A stretch of 64,000 nt of DNA from Oscillospiraceae bacterium MB08-C2-2 (GTDB lineage Bacteria > Bacillota > Clostridia > Oscillospirales > Ruminococcaceae), in the NCBI GenBank assembly GCA_035621215.1, contig CP141729.1, positions 518,944-582,943 of the forward strand. Reading direction: 5' to 3'. Of this stretch, positions 16,900-29,113 are shown piece after piece. The notes under the pieces are model-generated. The model was not told where the DNA came from. It saw nothing but the letters and a program-made list of their open reading frames with translations, and did not search any database. The translations under genes and the position numbers were made by a program. The stretch's first letter is position 1; every line of letters starts with the position of its first letter.

Positions 16900-19095
16900 A
16901 TGTTGAAAAGAATGAGACTTTCATCGAAATTGGCTGTTATTCTTGGAGGAATTTTAATCATTGTTTTTTCAGGGCTTATATTTCTGACGGTAAGCCTTTC
17001 TCGTTCCTCTATTTCCTCGGCAGTGTATGCAGAACTGGAAGAAAGGGCGCAACTAAACGCATTTCAAATCCAACAAATATTTGAGGCCGCAGGTTCTGCT
17101 GCTCTTGATATGAATTCCTACTTGGAAAAGGCTTATAAGATTGCTGAGCAAAAGCCGGAACAAATGATTCTTCCAACAGATCCCGCAATTGTGGCTTTGC
17201 ATCAAAGCAGCATATATAATCGGACGATCACCCCCCTGAATTTTGATGTGGAGCAGTATATTACAGAAACTGCACGTAACCTGGTAAAAAACAACGATGA
17301 TGTAACGGGCATGGGCGTAATGTTCGAACCGTATAAATTTCAGGATAATATAAAGAGCTATGCATTTTATCTTGATAAGAACACTGTTCAGGATGATATT
17401 AAGCCTTTTGCTGAATATGAAACTTATTCCATAGAGTCATATTATAAAGAGGCCTCCCAAAGTGGGCAAATCGGGCTTACTGATCCCTATGAATACGCCG
17501 GTGTAAAGATGATGTCATATGCCGTGCCTATTATTTATAACAGCGAGGTTCAGGGCGTTATCGTGGCAGATATAGATGTCGACCATTTCGATAAAATCAA
17601 TGCATCAAGCCAGCGGTACGAATCTATGTATGCCATTATCTATGATAATACCGGGACCATCATTTACAGCAGTGCAGAGGCTGCCGAAGCTGGCATGACG
17701 ATAGGAAAATATACGCCTGTTGCATCCGAACTGGAACTAGTACGATCTAACATGGATAAAGGAGAAGCATTCCATGTAGAAACGACAAGGGAGAATGGGG
17801 CAAAATTTGCTCGGTTTTTCTACCCAATTAAGGCTGGAAATGAAGTTTGGTGGGCGTTAACCGCTGTTGCCAGCGCAGACGTAAATAAAACAGCAACACA
17901 GACTTCGCTGTTGTTGATAGGTGTTTGTGCGGTGGTTCTCGTTCTTCTGATTATTGTAACGATCACCGTGCTTCAAAGGATGCTCCGCCCCATGCAAACA
18001 GTGGTAAAAGCGGCCGAGAGTATTTCACAGGGCAGTCTGGATGTAAACATTCAGTATTCCTCACACGACGAAATTGGTATTCTATCCAATACCTTTTGCT
18101 CTATGGCAGGAAACCTTAAAACCATTATCAACGATATCGGATATTTGCTTGGTGAAATGGCAGAAGGTAACTTTGATATTAGATCGGGTGCGGAGGAAAA
18201 TTATGTAGGAGATTATCGAAAATTACTGCTTTCCATACGTCAGCTGCATGGAAAGATGAGTGATACCCTACATAAGATCAGTCAATCGGCTGACATGGTG
18301 GATGCTGGAGCCAGCCAGGTATCCGATGGTGCACAGGCACTTTCCCAGGGAACCACCGAACAGGCTGCATCGTCGGAAGAGCTTGCTGCCGCAATTAACG
18401 ATATCTCCAAGCAGGTTACCGATACAGCGGCAAACGCCAAGGATGCCATTCAAAAAGCGGAGATCACGGGCGCTCAGGTTGAACACAGCAATCAGCAAAT
18501 GCAAGACCTGCTGGTCGCTATGAGTGATATTACGGCTTCTTCCCATGAAATCAGCAAAATTATTAAAACAATCGAGGATATTGCGTTTCAGACCAACATT
18601 CTTGCATTAAATGCCGCAGTAGAGGCGGCCCGTGCAGGAAGTGCGGGAAAGGGCTTTGCAGTGGTGGCCGACGAAGTAAGAAACCTTGCTGCTAAATCAG
18701 CAGAAGCATCTAAGAATACATCTATGCTGATTGAACGCTCCCTGCACTCTGTGCAGAGTGGCGCACGTTTCGCAGAAGAAACAGCAGAGTCCTTACAGCT
18801 TGTTATCAAGGGCGCAGAAGAAACAATTGCATCGATGGCTGGAATCTCTGCAGCGGCTGTGGAGCAAGCTGCCGCTATTTCGCAGGTCACCCAAGGAGTG
18901 GATCAGATATCGTCCGTTGTTCAGACAAACTCCGCTACGGCGGAGGAATCAGCGGCAGCTAGCGAGGAATTATCCTCTCAGGCAGCGGTGCTTAAAGAAC
19001 TTGTGTCACAATTCAAATATAGAATTGATTTGAACCAGGACAGTCAGAACACTGCCGCTTATGCATTGGAATGGAAAGAAGACCATTCTAAATAA
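16900..19095 (+). CDS. Methyl-accepting chemotaxis protein with dCache-type sensor
   Basis: The 731-residue receptor has a transmembrane helix at ~13-35, a ~290-residue extracellular region with the double-PAS dCache pattern (LIPxxE-like helix start, [33 protein letters not shown] followed by [14 protein letters not shown]), a second helix near 332-355, HAMP, and a signalling domain with tip [20 protein letters not shown] near residue 560. dCache receptors usually bind amino acids, organic acids or amines directly. Translation follows a GGGGAAA site shortly after cheW. The C-terminus has no receptor-docking pentapeptide. The last ~60 residues lie near an old IS256 remnant but the gene itself appears intact. 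Confidence 0.95.
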   Translation: MLKRMRLSSKLAVILGGILIIVFSGLIFLTVSLSRSSISSAVYAELEERAQLNAFQIQQIFEAAGSAALDMNSYLEKAYKIAEQKPEQMILPTDPAIVALHQSSIYNRTITPLNFDVEQYITETARNLVKNNDDVTGMGVMFEPYKFQDNIKSYAFYLDKNTVQDDIKPFAEYETYSIESYYKEASQSGQIGLTDPYEYAGVKMMSYAVPIIYNSEVQGVIVADIDVDHFDKINASSQRYESMYAIIYDNTGTIIYSSAEAAEAGMTIGKYTPVASELELVRSNMDKGEAFHVETTRENGAKFARFFYPIKAGNEVWWALTAVASADVNKTATQTSLLLIGVCAVVLVLLIIVTITVLQRMLRPMQTVVKAAESISQGSLDVNIQYSSHDEIGILSNTFCSMAGNLKTIINDIGYLLGEMAEGNFDIRSGAEENYVGDYRKLLLSIRQLHGKMSDTLHKISQSADMVDAGASQVSDGAQALSQGTTEQAASSEELAAAINDISKQVTDTAANAKDAIQKAEITGAQVEHSNQQMQDLLVAMSDITASSHEISKIIKTIEDIAFQTNILALNAAVEAARAGSAGKGFAVVADEVRNLAAKSAEASKNTSMLIERSLHSVQSGARFAEETAESLQLVIKGAEETIASMAGISAAAVEQAAAISQVTQGVDQISSVVQTNSATAEESAAASEELSSQAAVLKELVSQFKYRIDLNQDSQNTAAYALEWKEDHSK

Positions 19096-19180
19096 TCCTG
19101 CTTTTTCCCGGCCTTGGGCGTAATGATTGTGCTGCTCACGCTATTCCAGCGCTGAACAATGGCACAAAAGCCATGGGAAA

Positions 19181-19221
19181 AACAAGGGTGGACGCCGATC
19201 TTATCGGTGTCCACCCTTGTT
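19181..19221 (+). terminator. Long hairpin after the chemotaxis operon
   Basis: A 19-bp stem with one wobble pair (19181-19199 with 19203-19221) and a 3-nt loop. The T run is weak on the plus strand (GTTTCATAATTT) and better on the minus strand (GTTTTTC). It probably terminates the chemotaxis transcript and may work in both directions. Confidence 0.65.
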
Positions 19222-19345
19222 TCATAATTTAACTGTACAATTTTCTCAGACATGGTTTGCTGTCTCCTTTCAGAATGGTGTGTGGTAACTTCATTCAATC
19301 AAAGACCGCTTACCTTGTCCCTATCCTTTTCAAACTCGCATAAAT
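19222..19345 (-). mobile_element. Relic end of an IS256-family element
   Basis: On the minus strand the DNA reads ...ATG AGC GAG AAA-like sequence encoding MSEKIVQLN, identical to the first nine residues of the IS256 transposases at 36472 and 51204. The same leader lies upstream (CTCCTTTCAGAATGGTG in plus-strand terms). Past residue nine the similarity ends at the 19-bp hairpin. Further right, degenerate counterparts of the element end are visible (AAAGACCGCTTACCTTGTCC). It is diverged from the two full copies, so it is an older relative. Confidence 0.7.
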
Positions 19346-19357
19346 ATAAGCAAAATA

Positions 19358-19390
19358 AAAACCGCCGATTAAAAATCGACGGTTTTTTGA
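19358..19390 (-). terminator. Bidirectional terminator downstream of nifH
   Basis: Arms 19358-19370 and 19374-19386 pair with a single mismatch. T-rich tails occur on both strands (GGTTTTTT on plus, GGTTTTTATTTT on minus). It ends the leftward nifH transcript. Confidence 0.7.
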
Positions 19391-19466
19391 TGGTGGAAAT
19401 GAAATTATGGGACTTGGAAAAATCCAGTAGAATCAGTTCCATCAAGCGCTACTAGAAGGTTGGGAA

Positions 19467-20327
<861 letters not shown>

Positions 20328-20341
20328 TTATCCTCCCTAAT

Positions 20342-21099
20342 TTATATGGTATACTCCGGCTGCGGCAATGCGCTTGCCAGATGAAGCTTTTCTAAAATAT
20401 CCCGGCGAATGGACAAAAATTCTGTACCTCCCCGGTGGCGCGGGTGTGGAAGATGAATCTCCATGATCTCGCTGATTTTTCCCGGGCGGGGAGTCATAAC
20501 TACAATCCGGTCGGAAAGGTAAATTGCTTCGTCCACGTCATGTGTTACCAGAATCATGGTTGTTTCATTTTCTTTGCGCAACTCCAGCAGCTTATCTTGA
20601 ATGTCGGCACGAGTAAAAGAATCTAGTGCGCCTATGGGTTCATCGAGGAGCAGCACTGTGGGGTTGTTAATCAGCGCCCGGGCAATCGCAACACGCTGAG
20701 CCATACCACCGCTGATTTGATGTGGAAAAGACTTTTCAAATCCGGTCAGGCCGATCAGATCTATATAATGCGCTACACGGTCTTTATTCTCTTTATAAAC
20801 ATGGCGTGCCTTGCGCCCGGTAGCAATATTCTTTTCAACAGTTAACCATTGGAAAAGACCGCCGTTCTGAAATACATAGCCGCGCTGCGGATCGGGTTCT
20901 AAAATCTGCTCCCCATTCAGGGTAAGGGTTCCGATTTCCGGTTTGTCGAGGCCTGCAATCAGGCGCAGCAGTTGGGCAAAGTAAAGAACATTATCATAAA
21001 CCCTGGTTGCACTTTCCACCCGGTCAGCGGCAGCGGGATAGGCATAGCTCTTAACCAGTTCAACCGCCAGCTCTTTGTCTTCAATCTGCGCATATTTAC
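20342..21099 (-). pseudogene. NitT/TauT-type ABC ATPase lacking Walker A, fused to an unrelated upstream fragment
   Basis: The C-terminal ~205 residues are a nitrate/sulfonate/taurine-type ABC ATPase (SsuB/TauB): Q-loop YVFQNGGLFQWLTVEKNI, signature ISGGMAQRVAIARAL, Walker B VLLLDEPIGALDSFTRADIQ, H-loop LVTHDVDEAIYLSD. The first ~45 residues including Walker A are missing. In their place the frame carries KYAQIEDKELAVELVKSYAY and DRVESATRVYDNVLYFAQ, which could be the end of a substrate-binding protein of the same transporter class but is not certainly identified. The IS21 left end at 21100 then cuts the frame. A gene that cannot bind ATP normally is presumed dead, though it is still joined to nifH. 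Confidence 0.75.
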
Positions 21100-21240
21100 T
21101 GTCAGCAGCAGTGATAAAATGCAAGAAAGTGGCAATTAAAAAATGCAGTTTTTTGGCGGTTGGGAGTGACATATGATACACTTTTTCTGTCTGCCTGTGG
21201 GCAAGACAGGAAGGGTGACAGAATGGAAGGAGACAACTGG

Positions 21241-22450
21241 ATGGATATCCGAAACGACCGGCAAAAAGGAATGAGCTACACAGAAATTGCCCGGAAATAT
21301 CACATTGACCCGCGCACAGCAAAGAAGTATGCACAGAGCGACACGAAACCTGTGTACAGCCTGAGCGACCCAAAGCCATCAAAGCTGGACCCGTACAAGG
21401 AGCAAATCATGATCTGGCTGGAGGAAGCGCCGTACAGCGCACTGCGAATCTGGGAAAAGGTTAAGGAGCATGGATTTGACGGCAGCTACAGTGTGGTGAA
21501 GCATTTTGTGCGAGGGAAAAAAGAGCAGTTGGACGAGAAAGTAACGGTACGGTTTGAAACGATGCCGGGGCTGCAAGGTCAAGTAGACTGGGCATTCTTT
21601 GAAGATCATGTAGTGCCCCAAGATGGGAAGATGAAAAAACTGTACTGTTTTCTGATGGTACTGGGATACTCCCGAATGCGGTACATAGAGTTTGTGACAG
21701 ACATGAGCACCAACACGCTAATCCGCTGCCATCAAAACGCATTTCGGTACTTTCAAGGGTACCCGGAGGAAATCCTGTACGACAACATGAAGCAGGTGGT
21801 CATTAAGCGGCTGCTGAAGCAAGAGGACAGTACCCTCAACCGACAGTTTGAGGACTTTGCGGGATTCTACGGGTTCAAGCCGGTGCTGTGCAGACCGTAC
21901 CGGGGCCAGACAAAGGGCAAGGTGGAGCGGACGGTCGCCTTTGTGAGAGACAATTTCATGGTGGGGATCAAATACAATTCTTTGGACGGTCTCAATGGAC
22001 AAGCGGTGGCTTGGTGCAACAAAGCGAATGGAAACGTCCATGCCACAACCGGGGAAGTTCCCTTTGAGAGACGAAAAAGCGAGGGGCTAAACCCTCTTTC
22101 CCGTGAATACATCATTGACAAAATCAATTTGAGGCGAGTACAAAAAGACTGCCTCATCTCGTATGCCGGCAATCAGTATTCTGTACCAGCAGAATACGTC
22201 GGCAGAGATGTGGCAGTCATTGCTTTGGACAACATGCTCGCCGCCTACTAGGTCGGAAAACAAATTGCCCTGCATCGGATATCGTACCAGAAAAAAGATA
22301 TGGTAGTCAATGCACAGCATTACCGAAGATTAACGATGAAGCAGTCCTTCGACACCCAAAACACGCTGTTGGAAGGTAACAATGTCATTGATTTTCCCAT
22401 CAAACCGCCAAGCTTGGATGTCTACGACGATGTGGCGGAGGTGGCGAAAT

Positions 22451-22458
<8 letters not shown>
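21241..22458 (+). pseudogene. istA: IS21 transposase IstA interrupted by an in-frame amber codon
   Basis: From the ATG at 21241, after AAGGAGAC, the frame has an HTH start (MSYTEIARKYHIDPRTAKKY), a DDE-type rve core (QVDWAFFEDHVV, then ILYDNMKQVVIKRLLK, then GQTKGKVERTVAFVRDNF), and ends in TAG at 22249-22251 after DNMLAAY. The same frame remains open past that stop for 68 codons (VGKQIALHRISYQKKDMVVN and so on) to TGA at 22456-22458. That TGA overlaps the istB start by 8 bp, the classical istA-istB arrangement. The full gene would encode about 405 residues. The catalytic acidic residues precede the stop, so a shortened enzyme of 336 residues might retain some activity. Copy 2 has the same TAG. 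Confidence 0.85.
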
Positions 22459-23162
<704 letters not shown>

Positions 23163-23247
23163 TTTATCTTTATGCCCGACATTCCTCCCACCCAAAACCT
23201 ACAAAATTTAATCGGCGTTTTCTTGCAAATTTAAATCGCCGTTGACA

Positions 23248-23520
23248 GTCGATCTGACGCTTGTCGATGGACGGCTGGAAAGAAAAATCGAAGTCGTCCA
23301 GCGTCTTTTTGATGGGGAACCCGGACATCTGGATTTGCTTCTCATAGGCTCTCTGCCGCTTGCTCTGTGCCTCTTCGGTGAAGATGTGGTCGAGGACATC
23401 CACGATGTTCAGTTCATCTTTGATAGCCCGTTCTAGGTAGTTGTCCAAAATCTCCAGGGTATTGCGCATTTTGAGGGCTTCCAGATTTTCTTTGAGCCGA
23501 TCATACAAGACCTCACTCAT
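23248..23520 (-). pseudogene. istB: IstB N-terminal fragment (IS21 copy 2)
   Basis: It encodes MSEVLYDRLKENLEALKMRN through SIDKRQID, identical to copy 1, and is then cut by the right end of copy 1. Only the N-terminal 91 codons remain, before the ATP-binding site. Confidence 0.85.
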
Positions 23521-24730
23521 ATTTCGCCACCTCCGCCACATCGTCGTAGACATCCAAGCTTGGCGGTTTGATGGGAAAATCAATGACATTGTTACCTTCC
23601 AACAGCGTGTTTTGGGTGTCGAAGGACTGCTTCATCGTTAATCTTCGGTAATGCTGTGCATTGACTACCATATCTTTTTTCTGGTACGATATCCGATGCA
23701 GGGCAATTTGTTTTCCGACCTAGTAGGCGGCGAGCATGTTGTCCAAAGCAATGACTGCCACATCTCTGCCGACGTATTCTGCTGGTACAGAATACTGATT
23801 GCCGGCATACGAGATGAGGCAGTCTTTTTGTACTCGCCTCAAATTGATTTTGTCAATGATGTATTCACGGGAAAGAGGGTTTAGCCCCTCGCTTTTTCGT
23901 CTCTCAAAGGGAACTTCCCCGGTTGTGGCATGGACGTTTCCATTCGCTTTGTTGCACCAAGCCACCGCTTGTCCATTGAGACCGTCCAAAGAATTGTATT
24001 TGATCCCCACCATGAAATTGTCTCTCACAAAGGCGACCGTCCGCTCCACCTTGCCCTTTGTCTGGCCCCGGTACGGTCTGCACAGCACCGGCTTGAACCC
24101 GTAGAATCCCGCAAAGTCCTCAAACTGTCGGTTGAGGGTACTGTCCTCTTGCTTCAGCAGCCGCTTAATGACCACCTGCTTCATGTTGTCGTACAGGATT
24201 TCCTCCGGGTACCCTTGAAAGTACCGAAATGCGTTTTGATGGCAGCGGATTAGCGTGTTGGTGCTCATGTCTGTCACAAACTCTATGTACCGCATTCGGG
24301 AGTATCCCAGTACCATCAGAAAACAGTACAGTTTTTTCATCTTCCCATCTTGGGGCACTACATGATCTTCAAAGAATGCCCAGTCTACTTGACCTTGCAG
24401 CCCCGGCATCGTTTCAAACCGTACCGTTACTTTCTCGTCCAACTGCTCTTTTTTCCCTCGCACAAAATGCTTCACCACACTGTAGCTGCCGTCAAATCCA
24501 TGCTCCTTAACCTTTTCCCAGATTCGCAGTGCGCTGTACGGCGCTTCCTCCAGCCAGATCATGATTTGCTCCTTGTACGGGTCCAGCTTTGATGGCTTTG
24601 GGTCGCTCAGGCTGTACACAGGTTTCGTGTCGCTCTGTGCATACTTCTTTGCTGTGCGCGGGTCAATGTGATATTTCCGGGCAATTTCTGTGTAGCTCAT
24701 TCCTTTTTGCCGGTCGTTTCGGATGTCCAT
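23513..24730 (-). pseudogene. istA: IstA with the same in-frame amber codon (IS21 copy 2)
   Basis: Identical protein to copy 1, including the TAG (minus strand 23722-23720) after DNMLAAY and the continuing open frame to 23513. The upstream frame is fused at 24760 to a serine recombinase remnant, giving one continuous 480-codon frame. The istA start at 24730 keeps its own ribosome binding site. Confidence 0.85.
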
Positions 24731-24760
24731 CCAGTTGTCTCCTTCCATTCTGTCACCCTT

Positions 24761-25162
24761 TGCCTCATGGTGGTGAGTAATCAATACCTGATCGAGCTCG
24801 CCTTCGTTTTTAAATTGCGTACCACAAATACTCATCGTTTTTTGCAGCAGAACCGAGCCTGTATATTTTTCGTTCGAGAGCAATTTGGAAATCGCTTCAC
24901 GATTCCATTTCGCTTTTCCGGTAGGGGAAAGGGCTGCTTGGTTTTCAAGACCGGCTGCGATTTTGCCAAAACTGTCACCCGCAAGATACCGCCTGAAAAT
25001 CCAACGAACAACTTTTGCATCACCCTGATTGACGGTGAGGTCACCATTGAGCGAAACATCATAGCCATAGCACCGACGGTTCGCTATCTTGCAGTCTGTG
25101 CTTTGAAAGGTTTTGCGCAAGCCTTCTGTAATCCCATTTGATTTGTCAATATAATTCGTCAT
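24761..25162 (-). pseudogene. Large serine recombinase fragment (middle of the protein)
   Basis: Starting from an ATG at 25162 with GTGAGGATC upstream, the frame reads GITEGLRKTFQSTDCKIANR, then RCYGYDVS, then VVRWIFRRYLAGDSFGKIAA, then WNREAISKLLSNEKYTGSVL and LITHHHEA. This is the recombinase domain plus the start of the zinc-ribbon region of large serine integrases. The catalytic serine domain is absent at the 5' end and the C-terminus is lost at the junction with IS21 copy 2. It lies 200 bp from a tRNA-Leu. It is probably the remains of an integrative element and is not active. Confidence 0.75.
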
Positions 25163-25328
25163 GGTCAGATCCTCACTTTCTTAGTTAGGGTACGAAAAAA
25201 GCACGATAGCCTTTATAGCCGTCGTGCTCTCATAATTATTAATATTCTATTTCCGTGTAGGTTCAAATCCATACGTTCTGGAAATCTTCAAATCACTTAA
25301 AATGTTGTAAACCCGTATAAATAAAGGA
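25163..25328. other. Short intergenic region with hairpins between recombinase remnant and tRNA
   Basis: Contains the dyad AGCACGATAGCC...GCCGTCGTGCT at about 25199-25228 and a T-arm-like GTAGGTTCAAATCC near 25257 enclosed by ATTTCC and GGAAAT. The latter could be a degenerate tRNA or attachment-site relic. Confidence 0.35.
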
Positions 25329-25365
25329 AAGTTGACAAGTTTTTTTATCAAAAACTCGTCAACTT
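25329..25365 (-). terminator. Terminator of tRNA-Leu(CAG)
   Basis: A stem of AAGTTGACAAGTTTTT with its near-perfect complement ending at 25365, with A/T-rich loop and tail, directly follows the tRNA 3' end on the minus strand. Confidence 0.65.
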
Positions 25366-25369
25366 ATCT

Positions 25370-25458
25370 TGGTGCGGATAACAGGACTTGAACCTGCACA
25401 GTCTTGCAACCACTAGAACCTGAATCTAGCGCGTCTGCCAATTCCGCCATATCCGCAC
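25370..25458 (-). tRNA. tRNA-Leu, anticodon CAG, CCA encoded
   Basis: On the minus strand GTGCGGATATGGCGGAATTG begins at 25458 and pairs with the 3' end ...ATCCGCAC plus encoded CCA at 25372-25370. The D-arm GGCAGACGCG, anticodon stem-loop CTAGATTCAGGTTCTAG (anticodon CAG), a long variable arm and the T-arm GGTTCAAGTCC are all present. The long variable arm supports leucine. Confidence 0.95.
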
Positions 25459-25684
25459 GTGAAAATTGACTGCTCATGAATAATACCATGTCCTACTTGG
25501 TTTGTCAACCTCTAAAAAAACTTTTTTGGAGATTTTTAGAAAAAGGGTAGTTTTAGAATAGAGAGAAGGCGCCTTACCTTGAAAAAAGGCAGGTTTTGGA
25601 GTATACTAAATAACAGTTTGGGTTTGAACCAGGTGGAAATTTTCACAGCAAAAATGGTGGAATTGCTTATAAGAGAGGGAATTA

Positions 25685-27073
25685 GTGAAAAAATTTGCGT
25701 TTTTGTTGGCTGTGTTGCTTACGGCCTTTTATATAACTGCTTTGCCCGCCAGTGCCGATGAGAAACTGAGTATTGTTTCTGAGGCGGCGGTTCTGATGGA
25801 TGCCTCAACCGGACAGGTTTTGTATCAGAAGAATATGGATCGTAAAATGTATCCGGCCAGTACCACAAAGATTATGACAGGAATATTGGCCTCTCAATAC
25901 AGTGATATGAACGGTATGGTCACGGTCAGTGAAGATGCTGTCAAGCTTCCGTGGGATAGCTCTCATATTGCCCTCAGCCCGGGAGAAACCCTGCCTCTTT
26001 CTGAACTGATGTATGCTACTATGCTGGCTTCGGCCAATGACGCGGCCAATGTGGTTGCGGAGCATGTTGCCGGCTCTGAATCGGATTTTGCCGTGCTTAT
26101 GAATCAAAAGGCCCAGGAGATTGGTGCCCGGAATACGCATTTTGTTAACCCTTCCGGCCTGCATGACTCCAATCATTATACCACTGCCTATGATTTGGCT
26201 CTCATTACCCGATATGGAATCCAAAACCCGATTTTTATGTCCTATTTTGGCACTTCCCATCATACTGTGCCTTCCACCAACCTTCAGCCGGAGGAACGGC
26301 CGCTGACGAACTATCAATATATGCTGCTGCCGGAATCCGCCAACTATTACGCCGATGTTATTGGGGGAAAGGTGGGTTATACCCGTGAAGCGCAGCATAC
26401 CATGTCCACTGTTGCCGTGCGTGACGGGCGTACCTTAATTTGCGTGGTTTTAAAATCTTCCAATCGAAACACCAAGTTTTCGGATACCAGACAGCTTTTA
26501 AATTATGGTTTTGAGCAGTTCAGCCCGGTGGCGATTCCCAAGGAGCAGGTGGGGGAGCAATCGGCGGCGCTTTATTCCGGTGGGGAACGGGTGGGCGCTG
26601 TAACCTTTACAGCACCCCAGGCATACACCGTTCTGCTGCCCTCTTATTTAAATAAGTCTGATATTCAGTATAAAGTTGATCTTCCCCGGGCTTTTGATGT
26701 TCAGGATATGGTGGCTTCGCAGGTGGAGTACTTTGCTGTAGATTCTCAGACAGGGCAGAGGCTGGAATTAGGCAATCAGCCCTTACAAGCAGATTTTATT
26801 TACAGCGCGGACTATTGCCCGGTGCCCTCTGTGATTAAAGTGCGCAGCTTTGGCACCTTTTGGCCAGCTGTGGGTAAATGTGCATTGTTTGTTGTTCTTA
26901 TCCCTCTTGGATTGGGTCTCTTGATATTGTTCTTTATGATATTGAAGCTTTTTCTACTGGAATTTCGGTTCCGCAGGCGCCTCAATTCCCGACGCTTTGT
27001 AAAAGCGCATGGCAAGAACCGCCATCGTACTTCCAGAAAGTATTCATCTGCCGGGCAACAGCGGTATGTCTGA
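25685..27073 (+). CDS. D-alanyl-D-alanine carboxypeptidase (penicillin-binding protein 5/DacF type)
   Basis: A GTG start after GAGAGGGA gives a 462-residue protein with an N-terminal signal peptide (FAFLLAVLLTAFYITALPAS, cut near ASA). The serine peptidase S11 motifs are SxxK in YPASTTKIMTG, SxN in LASANDAAN, and KxG as GGKVGYTREAQ. A C-terminal PBP5-associated beta domain follows, then a membrane helix near 395-425 and a basic tail (RFRRRLNSRR). DacF-type enzymes trim the terminal D-Ala of peptidoglycan stem peptides, in spore formers often during sporulation. Here the tail is an integral helix where many relatives have an amphipathic anchor. KVG replaces the common KTG and is known in some homologues. 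Confidence 0.93.
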   Translation: MKKFAFLLAVLLTAFYITALPASADEKLSIVSEAAVLMDASTGQVLYQKNMDRKMYPASTTKIMTGILASQYSDMNGMVTVSEDAVKLPWDSSHIALSPGETLPLSELMYATMLASANDAANVVAEHVAGSESDFAVLMNQKAQEIGARNTHFVNPSGLHDSNHYTTAYDLALITRYGIQNPIFMSYFGTSHHTVPSTNLQPEERPLTNYQYMLLPESANYYADVIGGKVGYTREAQHTMSTVAVRDGRTLICVVLKSSNRNTKFSDTRQLLNYGFEQFSPVAIPKEQVGEQSAALYSGGERVGAVTFTAPQAYTVLLPSYLNKSDIQYKVDLPRAFDVQDMVASQVEYFAVDSQTGQRLELGNQPLQADFIYSADYCPVPSVIKVRSFGTFWPAVGKCALFVVLIPLGLGLLILFFMILKLFLLEFRFRRRLNSRRFVKAHGKNRHRTSRKYSSAGQQRYV

Positions 27074-27237
27074 CAGGATGTAGGCGAGTATTGTGGCTTT
27101 AAGGTTTTTAGGTTTGTGTTTAGTAGATGTCAGTCAATTAGTCCTTGGGTGGTTACTGGGCTTATAACGTTGTGATTCTAAAACTTTGTTGTTATACACC
27201 AGAGCTTTGGTATCACACAGATGATGGAGTGGATATT

Positions 27238-29001
27238 TTGAGAAACATGAAGATCGGTACCAAGATTGCAGTTGGATTTGCCTGTATTCTTATTCTTCTT
27301 ATTGCTCTCGCAGTCACAACAGTAACGTCTTCTGGCATGACAGGCTCCAATATCGATCAGGTAGGCATTTACAGCGGCTTACAAAACGAAGCCAACTCCT
27401 TGCTGCACATCCTGAATGAAACAAGAGTAACCGCCGGTCTGCTTTATGACTCTCCGACCGAGGTATCTTATGAGAACGTAAATAAACAGTTGATGTATTG
27501 CGATGTTCGCCTTAAAAAGCTTTATGAACACATAGATTCTTATCCTCTGCTTGCAGATTTGCGCCCGGATATTGAAGCCTTTGAGGGGCTTTATGGCCAG
27601 TGGCGTACCGGGCTTGCTTTGTTGCAGCAGCGCTATAACCAGATAGGGGATTTCTCTAAAGCTTCTGCAAAAGCCAAAGAGGAATACGTCGCTGCCGGTT
27701 TAGAGGTTCGCCGGGTGAACCTGTTGGCTCACGAGATTCTTTCCAACACGGTTTTAGATATCGATGATATTGCCAGCAACAAGCTGGAGGATACCAGAAG
27801 CTTTAATACCGTTGCACTGGTTCTGGCGGTGTTAATTTCCATAGTTTCGGTGTTGGCGGCAATCTTTATGGCCATAGTCATTGTTGGCTCCATCACCAAG
27901 CCCATTCAGTATATGCGGGATGTTCTGATGCAGATCGGGCAGTCGGGTGACCTGCAGATTCCGCAGGAACTGCAATCCAAGCTGGAAACGGTTGCCGCAA
28001 CCAAGGATGAGGTCGCCCAGTGCACACAGGCCCTGCTGATTATGACCGAGCGGCTGCACAGTGTCAACGAGACCCTTGCCTGTGTGGCAGATGGAGACCT
28101 TACAGTGGATATAGCCCTCCAGTCTGACCGGGATACAATGGGGCTTGCGGTGGAAAAAATGCTGCGGAACCTAAATCAGAAGTTTGGCACCATTGCCCGT
28201 TCCACCCAGCAGGTTCACGAAGAGGCCGGGCAGCTTTCTCAGGGCTCTCAGTTGCTGGCAAGCGGCTCCCATGCCCAGCAGCTTTCGGTGAAGCAGCTTT
28301 CCGATTCGGTTATCGGTGTCAGCAAAACAACCGAGGAAAACACAAGCCTCGCTGGTCAGGCGGCCAGTCTGGTCAGCAGCATTCAGGATAATGCTCACAA
28401 GGGAACCGAGCAAATGAGCCGTATGATGGCGGCTGCAACCGATATCAACAACGCCAGCCAAGCGATCAATAAGGTGATTAAGGTTATTGATGATATTGCC
28501 TTCCAAACCAATATATTGGCGCTCAACGCTGCTGTAGAGGCGGCCAGAGCGGGGCAGCACGGCAAGGGGTTTGCTGTTGTTGCCGATGAAGTGCGCAATT
28601 TGGCCTCCAAATCTGCTGCTGCTGCCAAAGATACCAGCAACCTCATTTCGGATACCATTCAAAAGGCAGAGATTGGTGCTTCCACCGCCAAGGTAACGGC
28701 CAAATCTCTTGAGGATATTGTGGCGGGTGTGGAGCAAAGTACCTCCATCATAAATAATATCGCGCTGCTTTCACAGGAGCAGTTTTCCGCTATTCACCAG
28801 ATTATTACCCACGTGGAGCATGTGGAAGAGGTTGTGCAGCAAAACAATTCCATTGCTTCCAGTTCTGCCGATGCGGCCAATGAAATTTCCGATCAATCCG
28901 CTTTCCTCCTTGAGCTGGTCAATCAGTTTCAGTTGTTGGAGCTGCCTTCGGAACCGGCCTCTGTGCCTCGCCTTTGGGATTCGCAGGCAATGAGCCTGTA
29001 A
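27238..29001 (+). CDS. Methyl-accepting chemotaxis protein
   Basis: TTG at 27238 is 8 bases from GGAG and is preferred to the ATG at 27247. The ~587-residue receptor has a TM helix at ~15-38 ([16 protein letters not shown]), a helical extracellular region of ~150 residues, a second helix near 190-215 ([20 protein letters not shown]), HAMP, and the signalling tip [20 protein letters not shown] near residue 418. It is a stand-alone receptor gene separated from the 14-19 kb block. The ligand is unknown. The following small lipoprotein gene is 110 bp downstream and could share its transcript. Confidence 0.94.
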   Translation: MRNMKIGTKIAVGFACILILLIALAVTTVTSSGMTGSNIDQVGIYSGLQNEANSLLHILNETRVTAGLLYDSPTEVSYENVNKQLMYCDVRLKKLYEHIDSYPLLADLRPDIEAFEGLYGQWRTGLALLQQRYNQIGDFSKASAKAKEEYVAAGLEVRRVNLLAHEILSNTVLDIDDIASNKLEDTRSFNTVALVLAVLISIVSVLAAIFMAIVIVGSITKPIQYMRDVLMQIGQSGDLQIPQELQSKLETVAATKDEVAQCTQALLIMTERLHSVNETLACVADGDLTVDIALQSDRDTMGLAVEKMLRNLNQKFGTIARSTQQVHEEAGQLSQGSQLLASGSHAQQLSVKQLSDSVIGVSKTTEENTSLAGQAASLVSSIQDNAHKGTEQMSRMMAAATDINNASQAINKVIKVIDDIAFQTNILALNAAVEAARAGQHGKGFAVVADEVRNLASKSAAAAKDTSNLISDTIQKAEIGASTAKVTAKSLEDIVAGVEQSTSIINNIALLSQEQFSAIHQIITHVEHVEEVVQQNNSIASSSADAANEISDQSAFLLELVNQFQLLELPSEPASVPRLWDSQAMSL

Positions 29002-29113
29002 TCTTCACTTTCATAAGGAGCCGGGTTGTATGTAAATTCTCCCGATAGTCTTTGGAATCAATGCTGTTGTAAAGCGTATTATGGATAGAATCTTTTGAAC
29101 AGGAGAGACAACT

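Larger units (their letters stand above)
23248..24760 (-). mobile_element. IS21-family element copy 2 (partial, inverted)
   Basis: This is a near-identical minus-strand copy of positions ~21226-22723. It starts at 23248 in mid-istB (273 bp of that gene) and ends at 24760, where the identity with copy 1 stops just before the istA ribosome binding site. Neither natural terminus is present. Together with copy 1 it forms a tail-to-tail inverted pair with no spacer. Confidence 0.82.
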
